The notes under the pieces were generated by a model. That model ran no database searches and had not been told where the DNA came from. It worked only from the letters and a program-made list of their open reading frames with translations. DNA of 64,000 nt from Acanthococcus lagerstroemiae (taxonomy: Eukaryota > Arthropoda > Insecta > Hemiptera > Eriococcidae): positions 24,231,399-24,295,398 of the forward strand of contig CM063108.1 of NCBI GenBank assembly GCA_031841125.1. Reading direction: 5' to 3'. Of this stretch, positions 1 through 10,159 are shown in pieces. The first letter of the stretch is position 1. Each line of letters starts with the position of its first letter. A program made the translations under genes and the position numbers.

Positions 1-440
1 TAAACTGAAGTACAAGTCCAGCTCAACTCTAGCCAGCTAGAATTGCAGTTAGGAAAATTTCTGCCCGAAGCTGCGTTCTACATCCCAAATTCGAATGAAA
101 ATCTATGGATTTATAATAAGTCAACATTTGATGGTGCTAGTTTTCAAATTCTGTATTCTTTTTTCAATTTTGAGCTCGTTGTTTTGACCAATTTCCGAAA
201 AAAAAAAGTATACACGCCTGAGTTTTGGACCAAAAAACCTCTTCCGCTCCCTCTCTATCATTTTTCTAAAAATTAAAAAAAAAAGTGTTTTCGTTCTACT
301 TCAGTGGATGAGCTGAGCGTTATTAAGTGATTCCTAATTTTGCGCATAAAAGTTGACGTGCATTTCGTTGACAAAGTTCGGACAAAGAGATACTCCGCGT
401 CTTTGCCTATTCAAAAAGCAGTCCATGTCTGGCGGAACGT

Positions 441-606
441 ATGGCGATGCACGCATTCCAAAGTGGTCCCTGAAACACCGCACCCCTGACCTCGGAAAAT
501 ATATCCCTTCGAGTATCAGATCAGTAGCTGGAGGGACGCTTTGAGGCCGGCCCGAGCCCCCATTTCGTCGTTCCACTGCCGGTGTGCGCTGTCCTGCAAG
601 GGCCTC
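441..606 (-). mobile_element. Short 3' end copy of an R1-type LINE
   Basis: This stretch is similar to the 3' untranslated end of the R1-type LINE at 13764-14724 and to the copy at 7700-7792. All three share the same terminal block, which ends on the minus strand in GCATCGCCA with no poly(A) tail. The block beginning CAAAAAGCAGTC at about 412 recurs at about 606, which looks like an old, diverged target-site duplication around the insertion. Only the last 170 bp or so of the element is present. It does not code for protein. The family assignment rests on matches inside this window. Confidence 0.6.
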
Positions 607-1004
607 AAAAAGCAGTCTGTGACAGATGCGGCGTACAGCAGTCGACAGTTTTGTAAGATCTTCAGAATATTATTTTTGGTTAACTCCTCTGTCTCCCCGT
701 TCCTCCTCCCCTTCTCAAAAAGGAAATAAATAAAATCGACTCGCTCTCCTCTCTGCAGAACGATCAAGTAATCTTTGAAAAACCTGAAAATGCCGTGCAG
801 AGATCCATACACAACATTGTCCAGCTACTGGTTGAGATGGCTCAAACATGTATTGAAATTCGCATTAATTGACAATTTTTACAATGTGTTAATAAACTCT
901 GGATGGTAAGGTTTTATGAAATACAATTTTTCTGGAGGAAGAATAAATGTAGTTTTAGGTTGTAATACATCAAAAGATAGCTGAAAAGATTGTACTTATA
1001 TTAA

Positions 1005-1446
1005 CCCCTTACCTGTTTGCCTGTTTGATATTTTCTTGCTAAGGTGTTCAAAACGTTCCTACTTTTTTTTTACTAATTATCATTCTAGAGGTGATAAGGA
1101 AAGGAACCCCGTGCGCGTATCGCACTTCTCTACGATCTTCCAAACCATAAAAAATCGTTTTGAAAATTGGTGACCAAAACTGACGTGAAAGTGCGAAATG
1201 ACGGATTTATCAGTACATTATCATGTATATTGATGATGAAAAAAGTCAAAAATGACGGATTTTTTTTTTCAACTCTACAGCACGTTATATGCTTCGGACC
1301 ACACGTCTGAAGGTCACGCAAGATATTTCCGTCATTTTTAGATATTTGTGCTCGCTCTTTTCAAACGTTTGCGGAAATAGCCGTCATTATGCACTTTCAG
1401 AGACGAAAACATTTGACGGATATATCCGTCACTGTCAGTTAAGGAA
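1005..1446. mobile_element. piggyBac-like MITE flanked by TTAA
   Basis: A 442-bp non-coding segment lies between TTAA at 1001-1004 and TTAA at 1447-1450, the target piggyBac elements duplicate. The ends are imperfect inverted repeats sharing CCTTA.CTG just inside the TTAA. The interior repeats TGACGGAT or its complement several times, including a perfect 18-bp palindrome at 1414-1431. There is no open frame, so any mobility would need an enzyme from elsewhere. The terminal inverted repeat is weak and the family call is tentative. Confidence 0.4.
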
Positions 1447-1459
1447 TTAAACTCATGAG

Positions 1460-4050
1460 AGCGAACTTTTCGATGACAACACGTTCCTTTTTGCTAAATT
1501 TTGGGTTACCAAAGAATCAAACCAAAGTAAATCAGGTCGATTTCATCATCGTTAGGTCTATTAGTTATGGATGAAGCATTGGTACACTAACGATTAGCCT
1601 GATGTCATGAGATTCAAAAAAGCGCCTTTTACGCGGGAGATATATTGGTTGAGACAATTACCCCGTGGGCAACTAACCCCGATCTCCCCTATTTCTCGTC
1701 CGTCTAATTAACAGGGTCGCCATCACATTATCGGATTGACATCCGTGAGTGAGGTTCTCTTGAGACTGAAACTGGAGGTTCTGAAATGATTGAAAACCTC
1801 CCTCCAACCAACGTACTGCTGCTGAATGCTCCCTGGTCAGCGATGAAAAAGCAATAGGAAGTTGGAAGCGGAAGCACATCTTAACGCAACGCATGTCCAT
1901 ACATCGTATATACGTATAGTTTCCGAGTACATCGATTAAACACCCTGGCCAAGTGTCAATAAGCGGCTAATTGAAACTAAATACGACCGAAAGAAGCCAA
2001 CGTCGTAATTACACCGGCCAAAGGCTCAGTGGCGGCTTCAAAACTGGAATTGAGTAATTCACAACGTCTCTGTTCGACCGAGAAGAAAAAGTCGAGCAAC
2101 GCACCTAGAAAAAAGAGAAAAAATGGTCGATTCTAAATTTGACGGATTAAACTGGGAGTTGGAAAGCAAAGCGAACTTTCGGTTTCTAAAGAAGGGAGAA
2201 AAAAAGTTGAGAAAGAATAATCTGAAATTGAAACAAACCGGGACTAAAATCTAAGTCTTTCAGCCAGTCGAGCGCTACGAGAAAATAAAAACACAAAAGA
2301 TACGACGGACAACTTATCACGTGTTCTACATCAATATAAATCTACAGCTTCGGCAATCTCATATAGCTTCCGCAAGATAATCCGTGTTCTCTACTCGTTG
2401 TAAAAACACGCAGCAAAGTTTGATACTTAGCCTCCTTTTTTTTCCCCGCTTATTTTCTAGCGCCATGGTGATACGTTATTGTCGTTTTTATTAACTTTGG
2501 CAGCGACAATGGATCGAACATTCCGACGAAAGCTGGAAATGCATAATTTTCGTTCCCTGCAGATATAGAATAATGAGGACGGGGGAGAAAACACATTGAT
2601 AGTTTTTTCTTTCTTTTTTTTTTCATTTTCCACCGGGGAAGTGGTATGACCAGCACGTGAATAATGATGCAAAATTTTCCCCCATCGGTGCGGTGGTTTT
2701 CCACGTTGATTGTGTACCCTTCGAAAAGCTTATTAACGAAAGAATGACGGTTTGTATGACGGTAAATCAAACGACGCAATGACAGTTGCAAATGACTAAA
2801 CTTTCCGAGCTATACTCAGTGATTTTATCACTCAATCCGGATTACGGCTGCGGATGGGCGAAACTTCGTATCAAGAGTTAGAACATCAACAAACGTACCT
2901 AAGTTCTTTCAACAGTTTGACTCGAGTGTAGGAAGTGTCGAATCCATCTTCTAGTTGTCAGTAAACTTGTTTCGCATGTTATTGTTGAGAGAACATAGAA
3001 CAAAAAGGATAAGCCAATTTCCACAAATCAGACTAAGCAATAGGATCATTGATCAACTACATAGACTCGTGCCTATTATAACATTGCAGGATTAAGAGAA
3101 AACTTCATAGGGTCAGCTCTAGAATTAAGCTCTGATGATATCACTGCTCAAGTTTCCTTTTACTTATTTCTGATATACATGTATGTGTTTCATTCTTCAA
3201 AAATGTTGATATTTCAGGTATGTTTTGAGGAAAGTAGGAGATATTTGAACTGTTTTTGATGGGACTCGTTAAAAGGCGTTCTGCATAACATATTGGTAAG
3301 ATTGGGCCGACAGTATGGGGATTCTGTATTTTGGCATGCCAATCAAAATAATGAATGCCATGCCGAAGGACACATGAAAAAGTCCACGCCGAAAGACAAT
3401 AGCAAACGAAAAGTGTTTTGTCGTCGATTAGTAGATTCCAAAATAAAAAATTATATGGAGAGTTGATAAAGGCATACTAACCCATCAGTTAGCTGTACTC
3501 GTAATTATTTTTAGATGATGCACGTCTATCGTTGCATAAAGATGACCACTTCGAAAGACACTTTTTTTTTAAATCTTAATTTTCGACAATAATACGCAAA
3601 TGCACGAGTCTCGTCACAAAAACCGGAATTTGATATGCGGACCGTATTGCTCTGATAAGAATATACAGTTTGACTATTAATTGCGACGAAAAAATATTGA
3701 AGCTCCTGTTTTGTGATTGGTTGAAAAAGAGCCGCACCGAAAGACAAAAAATCGAGGGACAATTTTCAAGATTGGTGATACTGACTCTCAGCTATGAAGA
3801 CGCAATTTCCACGTTACCAACTCATTCATTCATTCATTCATCTAGAGTAGTATTATTTTGTTCGTTTGTACTAATATATAGCTTGAAGATTTAGAAAAAA
3901 ATAATGATAATTGATAGAGGGACAGCCAGGCCGACGGACATTTTAGCATATTTAATTCAATTTTGACCCATTAAACAGTGGATCAAATTTTCTTCTGAAA
4001 CCTTGAAAAAGTAGAATTCAGTCATATCTATCAACGGTAAAAAATTGCTC
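1460..4050. other. No recognisable gene
   Basis: I see no coding region with protein-like composition, no RNA gene and no clear transposon ends here. Small simple runs occur, such as CATT repeats at 3823-3841. The phrase CGAAAGACA recurs at about 3393, 3551 and 3738 as loosely spaced copies. The open frames are short and look random. Confidence 0.5.
3823..3841. repeat. (CATT)n microsatellite
   Basis: Nearly five tandem copies of CATT. Confidence 0.85.
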
Positions 4051-4060
4051 GTATCATTAA

Positions 4061-4456
4061 CAGGGTTGCCACTTTCTGGAAAACCGGGAAAAGTCAGGGA
4101 ATTTGGTCAGTCAGGGAAATGTCAGGGAATTTTCATTTAAGTCAAGGAAATTTTCTGAAAATAACCGAGTTTGTATTTTATCAGAGTAAAACTTTTTTTA
4201 TCATAACATAAGAATAATGATAATCTATTCGCAAATGAAATAGTCTATAATATTGAAAAATATTACGTAAATTACATCTGTACCTTCTTCTCGATAGCGA
4301 TTTTTTTAAAATCTGTATTGTAAAAAATTTCTGTGACTCTCCTCCCTCTGGACTTCTCGGAATCCTGAAAAAAAAGTCTGGGAAAATTGGAAAAGTTGGC
4401 CTGGAAAACCGGGAAAAGTCAGGGAAAACCAATCCTGAAAAATAGTGGCAACCCTG
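4061..4456. mobile_element. hAT-type MITE with TIR CAGGGTTGCCACT
   Basis: The two ends are perfect 13-bp inverted repeats, CAGGGTTGCCACT, a sequence typical of hAT transposons. The flanking 8-mers ATCATTAA and ATTAATAA agree at 6 of 8 positions, as expected of an aged hAT target duplication. The body repeats phrases such as GGAAAAGTCAGGG near both ends. There is no transposase, so this is a non-autonomous element. A related right-end fragment lies at about 12520-12662. Confidence 0.75.
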
Positions 4457-4734
4457 ATTAATAACTGTGAGATGACTGCTGTGGACTAAAATATCAACAT
4501 TCTTAAAGAATAACCTATGTATTGGTTACCACATGGGGCATTATCCAAAGGCCTTCGTGATATTCAGGTTCACCAGTATTGTGTATTGGTATTTCGCTCT
4601 AGGCTGAATGTACTCAAAGCAGTACAGAGATGGTCAACTGCATGTTTTGGCTTCTATGATGCCTTACTGCCTTTCATAGAGAGTTTTATTTTCCTCGATT
4701 GTCATCTGAAGTTGGGTGCTGATAATTGTTTCAA

Positions 4735-5115
4735 TTAGTTTACCTGACATGTTGGACTGCAGCCAGGCCATAAAGGTACACAAACTCAAAGGCATATACT
4801 CGTATATCAAACTGGACAAAGAGAGAATACCCTTTAAAGTGCAGAGTGGTGTCAAGTAAGGGGACCCCATATTACCCAATCTTTTCGACAGCCTCTTGAA
4901 ATCTCGAAAGAAATATATTATTTAAAAAAAAAAAAAAAAACATAAGAAAAAACTAATTTTGGAATTGGCATAGATTGGCAAAATTAACAAACTTACGCTT
5001 TGTGAACGATGTGGTACTTGTGGGCAGAAATGTGAAAAAACGCCAAAAAATGGGTGAACAACTTCTTAAACTGAGCCAAGAAGTTCTGCATTATTTGTGC
5101 TCTTTAACTATTGTT
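4735..5115 (+). pseudogene. RTE-like LINE reverse transcriptase fragment
   Basis: Reading the plus strand across stops gives the reverse-transcriptase order VQSGVK-x-GDPILPNLF followed by a block ending NLRFVNDVVLVGR. These correspond to the conserved GVRQGDPxSPxLF segment and to the catalytic FADD box of LINE reverse transcriptases, here decayed to FVND. A run of 17 A residues at about 4923-4939 interrupts the region between the two motifs, and stops occur in frame. It is a dead fragment with no flanking endonuclease or tail recognised. The RTE-type assignment comes from motif wording and is less certain than the LINE call. Confidence 0.6.
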
Positions 5116-5256
5116 TATACTTGCTGATACAAAACATGAAAATTACTTTTTAAAAACCTTTCCACCTTATGGGATTCTCAACTGGATGACCATTATGAAG
5201 CTTTTTAACGATTTTTTTTCCTTTTAGGAGCCGGACGCAGTTTTTAGGAATAGGTT

Positions 5257-5271
5257 AGGTTCTTTGATACT
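5257..5271. repeat. Target-site duplication of SINE-A, left copy
   Basis: AGGTTCTTTGATACT, identical to 5489-5503. Confidence 0.85.
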
Positions 5272-5488
5272 AAAGGGTCTGGTTGGCTGAGTGGATAGCG
5301 CGTTGGTCTCGGAATCCGGAGATCTCGGGTTCGAGCCCACGTAGCAACTCGACAAATTTCGACTTAGGCCGGTTCTTCGGCCAGAAGGGAAGCGGGCTAA
5401 GACAGCCCTAACAGCCCCCTCGACGTCCCTGAAGTAATGCTCGAAAAGGCCGATTCCAGGGCTCGGGTTGAGAGCAAATTAGAAAAAG
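5272..5488 (+). mobile_element. tRNA-derived SINE, family A
   Basis: The 5' part has RNA polymerase III promoter boxes: an A-box-like TGGCTGAGTGG and a B-box GGGTTCGAGCCC at the spacing of a tRNA. It is followed by an unrelated body of about 150 bp containing a hairpin GGCCGGTTCTTCGGCC. The copy is bounded by a perfect 15-bp target-site duplication (5257-5271 and 5489-5503), so both ends are exact and the insertion is fairly young. A second copy on the minus strand lies at about 57797-58003. Mobilisation would depend on a LINE partner that I cannot identify. Confidence 0.85.
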
Positions 5489-5503
5489 AGGTTCTTTGAT
5501 ACT
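5489..5503. repeat. Target-site duplication of SINE-A, right copy
   Basis: AGGTTCTTTGATACT, identical to 5257-5271. Confidence 0.85.
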
Positions 5504-6000
5504 CTTCTAAGAAGTTTTAAGACTCCGTAGAACTTGTTAAAGACTCCTCAGAGCTCTTTCAAATTTTGCGCTCTAATACGGTTCAAATTTTTGAACTTCA
5601 AAATTCGTTCATTACATCAAGATTCTTCGAGACTTCATTCAAGCTGTTCAACACGCGATCGAGACTTTTTCCATTCATCTATAACTCTCTTCTCCAGTTA
5701 GGCTTAACTCTTAGCTACGATTCTTTAATACTTGTTAGAAGCTTCTCTACGATTACCCTAAACTTGTGTAAGGCTCACTGAAACTGTCAAAGACTCGTTG
5801 TGACTCCTCCAAGCTTGATTTGGACCGTCAAAACCTTCTTAGGATTTCTATGATTCTTTAGAACCCTTCAAGATCTGCTGGGGACTCTTGCACAGTTTTT
5901 AAAGACTTTTCTAGACTTGTTTAAAATTCCCTGAGACGATTCCGAGAATCGTTCAGAATGTTCAGATCCTCACAGATTACTCAAGACTTCAAGATGAGTG
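5504..6000. repeat. Degenerate short-period repeat (AGACTC/CTTC-rich)
   Basis: The sequence is a loose succession of phrases such as AAGACTC, GAGACTT and TTCAAGACT spaced about 15-25 bases apart. It resembles an eroded satellite. A similar texture occurs at 35200-36160. No coding potential is seen. Confidence 0.45.
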
Positions 6001-6066
6001 CCGGATTCTGGCAACGTAGAACGTACAACCTTGGGCATATCATTGAAAAACGCCTAAAGTCGCACT

Positions 6067-6091
6067 TTTATTTATTTATTTATTATTATTT
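6067..6091. repeat. TTAT-rich microsatellite
   Basis: Tandem TTTA/TTAT units. Confidence 0.8.
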
Positions 6092-6806
6092 TCTAATCAT
6101 CACTTGTGCTATTTTTCCCTTTATGTATATCTAGCATTTTGGACCTGAGATGTCTCGGCTAGATGGCCGTCTTTCGGTTTACTGACTTACCATGTGTACC
6201 TTTATCTGGCTGAATCTTCAGACACCATATTTGATTTCAGATAGATAATTAGTCATTCAATTCTAATTTCAATGGGATGAAGGCCTCGTTTTACGTATCA
6301 TTATAGAGAGCTGATCACTAATTCGCTACCCACAATTTATTCAAATTCAGTATTATTCAGTATTTTGTTTTACTCATTCGTGAGACATTTTCAATCGAAG
6401 GATTGCGCTGTGGAAGTGCAGCTGGCTGCGTTGCCCTTCGCTTGTATCCGCACTAGGACTCAAAACTCATGTACCTGCATTTTGGTGTCCCAAGTACACC
6501 TTTCATTGCTCTAATGGACGATGTTTTTATTTGTTTCAGGTGAGTGTCAGTGACATCATGACTAACGTTACAAAACTACCAATGTACTCGTAAGTACCTA
6601 GTGATAGAAGTACCTTCTTGGGGCATTTTCCAGTACAAATATTTCGCATTGGAGGGGGCAACAGCCCTCTTTTCCCTCCTCGTGTAATCGCGCATGCTGT
6701 CTGTTCACGGACAAGATTATTGAACTTGAGTCTCTAGGGCTCGGATTTTTATGTTCTAAAAGCGGTAGAGTATGCGCATTGAATGTGTACTTTTTTTTTT
6801 GTAATA

Positions 6807-7254
6807 CAGTGGAACCTCTATAAGTTGAGATTGAAGGAAAAGCAATTTAATTTCGTCTTACATAGTTTTTTGAGTTGGAATAGTTTCGAGTTAGAGACCA
6901 ATGTATTTTTAAATTTTCAAAGTTTTTTCCCTCTTCCTCATACAGTCCTGCGTTAACATGAAGCGAAGATGTGTACCTGTTTATTTTTGACATCATTTTT
7001 TGAGTTATACAGTTTAATTTTACGACAACGGTCGACTTATAAAGTCTTTTCTACGTCATGTTTCAAGTTGTAGAGTCTAATGAATGACAACGGTCGACTT
7101 ATAGAGTCTCCTCCCTCTTACGGCACAGAATTTTCATTTCGAGTTACGGCTACAACATTTTGACTTAATCAGTTTAATTTTATATTGAGTGTTATGAGAG
7201 TATCAACACATAGTTTTTCGAGTTATATAGTTTCGACTTATGGAGGTTCCACTG
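6807..7254. mobile_element. Tigger/pogo-like MITE
   Basis: The ends are inverted repeats of about 24 bp starting CAGTGGAACCTC with three mismatches, the signature of pogo/Tigger-type Tc1-mariner elements. The left end follows a TA dinucleotide, the target these elements duplicate. The right flank is TG, so that TA has probably mutated. The interior holds repeated phrases such as GACAACGGTCGACTTATA at about 7024 and 7085. There is no transposase frame, so this is a non-autonomous copy. Confidence 0.75.
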
Positions 7255-7604
7255 TGTGCTGAAAATATGCGCTAAAAACGAAAATAAGCAACAGTATGCC
7301 CTTTAAAAGAAAAGGTAGCATTAATGGGCACGCGCATGTTTTATAAATTTAGTCGCCAAAACCGAGTGTGTCTAAGATGTCTATAAATCTTAAGAGTTAA
7401 CGATTCTCTTTGCGCAGTGCCCAGTTCCGATCTCAATCGGCCGATTTCTAAGATTGCCTCTGGGTAGTTTGATGGTTTCCTAGACTCATTTTGTTGTGCC
7501 ATAGTTCAATTCAAGATTCTATTAACAAGTTTCTTCTATAGTTCCATAGAGTGTTAGGTATTCGAAAATTCATGAATAAAATTTAAAAGTAATTTCTTCT
7601 ATGT

Positions 7605-7699
7605 AGTACGTCGTAGCGGTACACATACTAAAATTGGAAGGATATAGAGAAGGTTAGCATGGCCTCTGCACAAGGATGACGTAGCGTTCCATAATTTTT
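7605..7699 (+). pseudogene. U6: U6 spliceosomal snRNA pseudogene
   Basis: The sequence follows U6 snRNA closely: a 5' stem region, then ACACATACTAAAATTGGAA, a stretch matching the U6 ACAGAGA region here read ATAGAGA, AGCATGGCC, CAAGGATGAC, and a 3' AGCGTTCCATAATTTTT. About a dozen bases that normally lie between the GATGAC and AAGCGTTCC segments are deleted, and the ACAGAGA box is altered, so it is not expected to be functional. It joins directly to the 3' end of an R1-type LINE (7700-7792). This looks like a chimera formed by template switching during target-primed reverse transcription. Confidence 0.85.
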
Positions 7700-7792
7700 G
7701 TCCTTCCGGCCACTGATGCGATACTGGAAAGGGTAGTTTCCGGGGAAGAGGTGCGGTGTCTCAGGGGCCACTCTGGTATGCGTGCATCGCCA
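7700..7792 (+). mobile_element. R1-type LINE 3' end fused to U6
   Basis: About 90 bp match the 3' terminus of the R1-type LINE at 13764-14724 read on its own strand, ending at the same GCATCGCCA. The copy starts immediately after the U6 pseudogene. An A-run at 7819-7834 lies 26 bp beyond the shared end and may or may not belong to the insertion. A short TATGT occurs on both sides of the chimera, too little to prove a target duplication. Confidence 0.65.
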
Positions 7793-7929
7793 TATGTCTC
7801 ACTACACAAATGCTCTTTAAAAAAAAAAAAAAAACATAAGTATCTTCTTGCACGGCTTCAAAAAGTCTATTAATTAATAATTTTAAATTTGATTTTAACT
7901 TCTTGTATGATTTTTATTTCTTCTGTACT

Positions 7930-8630
7930 TGTATCTTCAATGGTCGTAAGAGCTACTGACTTCCAACATAAAATGTTTAGAATTTTCAAGTAATTCGCCA
8001 GTGTTATAAGTCTTGTAGAAGACTTTTGTCAACTTTATTAGGGCTTCATCGTGAAGTAATTTCAAGTCTGCTGGTATATCATCTGGTCCAACTGATTTTC
8101 TGACTCTTGTTAATCTTAGGAAATGCTCCACTTCAGATTTTAGTACAGGCAGAAACACTTCCTCACTGGTGCCGACTTCATACTGTGTTTTTTCGTCCTT
8201 GAACTTTGATTTAACATATTCTGACCGTACAGCAATTTTTTATTCTGTACCAACTGCAATATTTCCATTTCTATTTTTGGTTTTTGTTGGTGGGTCTTTA
8301 TAATCCACATAAACTTTTCACTTTTTTATTTAAATTGAATGAGTCATGATTATGTCTTAGGTCTTTCAGTTCCCTGTACTGCTCTAGCATCCACTTATTT
8401 TAGCTTCTTATACTTTTTCATAAATAATATTATTAACTGATTCACATTTATCAAGGTTTTGCTTGGAAAATCTCCATTTATCCATTAATTCAAGGTTCTC
8501 TCTTGTTGTCCATAGTTGGTTTTGCTTGGTTTTTCTAGTTTTTAATATTTTATTACTAGCTTTTCTAAGATCTAATAGGATATTAGCATGTTTCACTTTT
8601 ATTGGTGTCATAGGAGTCATTTAATGTTCA
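7930..8630 (-). pseudogene. RTE-like LINE fragment (linker and RT start)
   Basis: The minus-strand segment at 7937-8158 encodes KSVGPDDIPADLKLL followed by a run ending YKTYNTGE. This matches the KxPGPDxIPxELLK and TGExP blocks at the start of LINE reverse transcriptases. Upstream on the same strand, 8408-8620 encodes a lysine-rich stretch resembling the linker between the endonuclease and reverse transcriptase domains. The two parts are in different frames and stops intervene. The catalytic box is not present in this piece. It is a dead fragment. Confidence 0.55.
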
Positions 8631-9048
8631 GCTCACCTCTTTTGTAGTATTTTTCTCTAGATACTTTTTGTCCCAGCGTAGAAGTAATATCCATTCTGGA
8701 TCACATTAGATTTTTCCCTCACATGAATTCCGATCTCAGCTGTAGCTAGGCTATAAGAGGTACCTGATCTGGATTAATATTTGTCTCAGGATATGTTGCC
8801 ACTCTTTTCATTGCGTTTCGAAGCCTATTAACTCTATATTTTGCTCTGGCCACTTTGGAGAAATGTTTACACTATAATTGACTAAATGCATCCTAATTTG
8901 TTGGAATACAACAAACTGTGAAGCGATTAAGACATAACTTCAAGTAAATTGACCGACAAATTTGCTGAATGAAACATAAAATTTTACTGCTTACGTGGCA
9001 CTACTTTGGATTAAACTTCGAAAGTACGTAAAATAGTATATTAGACAC

Positions 9049-9150
9049 CAAAAGAGTCAAAAGTGAGTATTTACATGGCGAGGGAAAGTTTGCAAACGAG
9101 CGTAGCGAGTGAGCAATTCCCAAGTCATGTAAACTCACTTTTGGCTCTTG
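9049..9150. repeat. Inverted repeat (hairpin), 25-29-bp arms
   Basis: The left arm (9049-9077) and right arm (9126-9150) are imperfect reverse complements sharing CAAAAGTGAGT and TTACATG. The loop is about 48 bp and contains GAGCGTAGCGAGTGAGC, which is itself nearly self-repeating. No target duplication was found. It may be a very short MITE or a structured site. Confidence 0.6.
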
Positions 9151-9487
9151 TTGTGGAAGATATTTTTTATACTACTTCATCAGAAGCGGCACTGTTTTCC
9201 GCTGACATGGTCTGTATTTTTTTATTTAGTTTTTTCGATCTATTTATTTATTCAAATTATAGACATGTGATTTTTCTATGCGTAATTAATTCAAAAATGT
9301 AATTTGCTCAGTTAATTACTACAAAGTACAGTATCACAGTCTTGTCATCAGTTTGTTCACGTGCACAAACAGCATACACAGGTAATGGCCAGCAAAAACG
9401 TAACGACGGTTAACAACAAACGATAACAGCTGTACTATGTCGTGAATATTTAAATACGTTCTTTGTCTTAAGTCGCTAGTTTGTAAT

Positions 9488-9563
9488 TCGCTCCGTGACC
9501 GAGCGGTTAGAGACAATTGCTGCATTGTAGTCAAATGTTTCAGTGGACGCGGGTTCGATTCCC
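9488..9563 (+). pseudogene. tRNA-like sequence (pseudo-tRNA or SINE head)
   Basis: An A-box-like TGACCGAGCGG and a good B-box GGGTTCGATTCCC lie at tRNA spacing, with a longer gap like that of tRNAs with a variable arm. The would-be acceptor ends do not pair, so a working tRNA is unlikely. It may be the head of a third SINE type. No second copy was seen in the window. Confidence 0.45.
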
Positions 9564-9726
9564 TGATACAAAATTACTGGCCAACAATTTTTTCATATAA
9601 AAACGATTTACATTGAGGGACGTTTACTTTACATGCAGGTTTTGCAGCACTCGATGCATGAATGATAGGTGAAAACACCAACGTAAACATTGCCTTTCTG
9701 ATCAAGTGGTATAAAAAGAATCTTTT

Positions 9727-10153
9727 TCTTCTTCAGGCGTCATATCTGATGCCGGACGTTGGTGGTCCCGGTTTCTGACACACGACTGTCCTGGGTATGT
9801 TCGTCAACATAATTTGTCGTTGCTTTCCTGACGACTTTGTTGCATCAGTTTTCCTTCGCGCCGAAGAGTGTGCAGCCGCAGTTCGCTTACTAGCCACGTG
9901 TTGCACGACATAAGCTGTCCACGACGTGAACGCGCACAGTACCAATCTTTCTGATCTGGTGGTAACACGCCCTGCGGTTGTAAATGTATTGTTCGTGTGA
10001 ACTGGCGGGAGTTACAGAACAGGCTATGTTTCCACTTCGATTAACTCGGTAGTCGCTGTGTTCGCTAGGATATTAGTGGTGGTATTAGAATATCGCCAGC
10101 TTTCCGGCATTGGTGAAACTCGAACCCGAGACGCAAGGATTGCGAAGCGGCAG
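9727..10153 (-). mobile_element. tRNA-derived SINE, family B, minus-strand copy
   Basis: This is a diverged copy of the SINE at 54022-54480. On the minus strand it keeps the B-box part of the tRNA-like head (CGGGTTCGAGTTTCACC) and the conserved body, including CCAGATCAGAAAGATTGGT and ACACTCTTCGGCGC, and ends in a GAA-rich tail. The A-box portion is degraded or missing. It does not code for protein. Confidence 0.75.
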
Positions 10154-10159
10154 TGACGT

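Noticed and set aside
7802..7860. A clear target-site duplication for the U6-LINE chimera
   Set aside because: AAGTAATTTCTTCT before and AAGTATCTTCT after the A-run are similar but not identical, and the A-run lies beyond the shared LINE end, so the assignment is ambiguous.
9488..9563. A functional tRNA gene
   Set aside because: The promoter boxes are good, but the two ends do not form an acceptor stem, so I list it only as tRNA-like.
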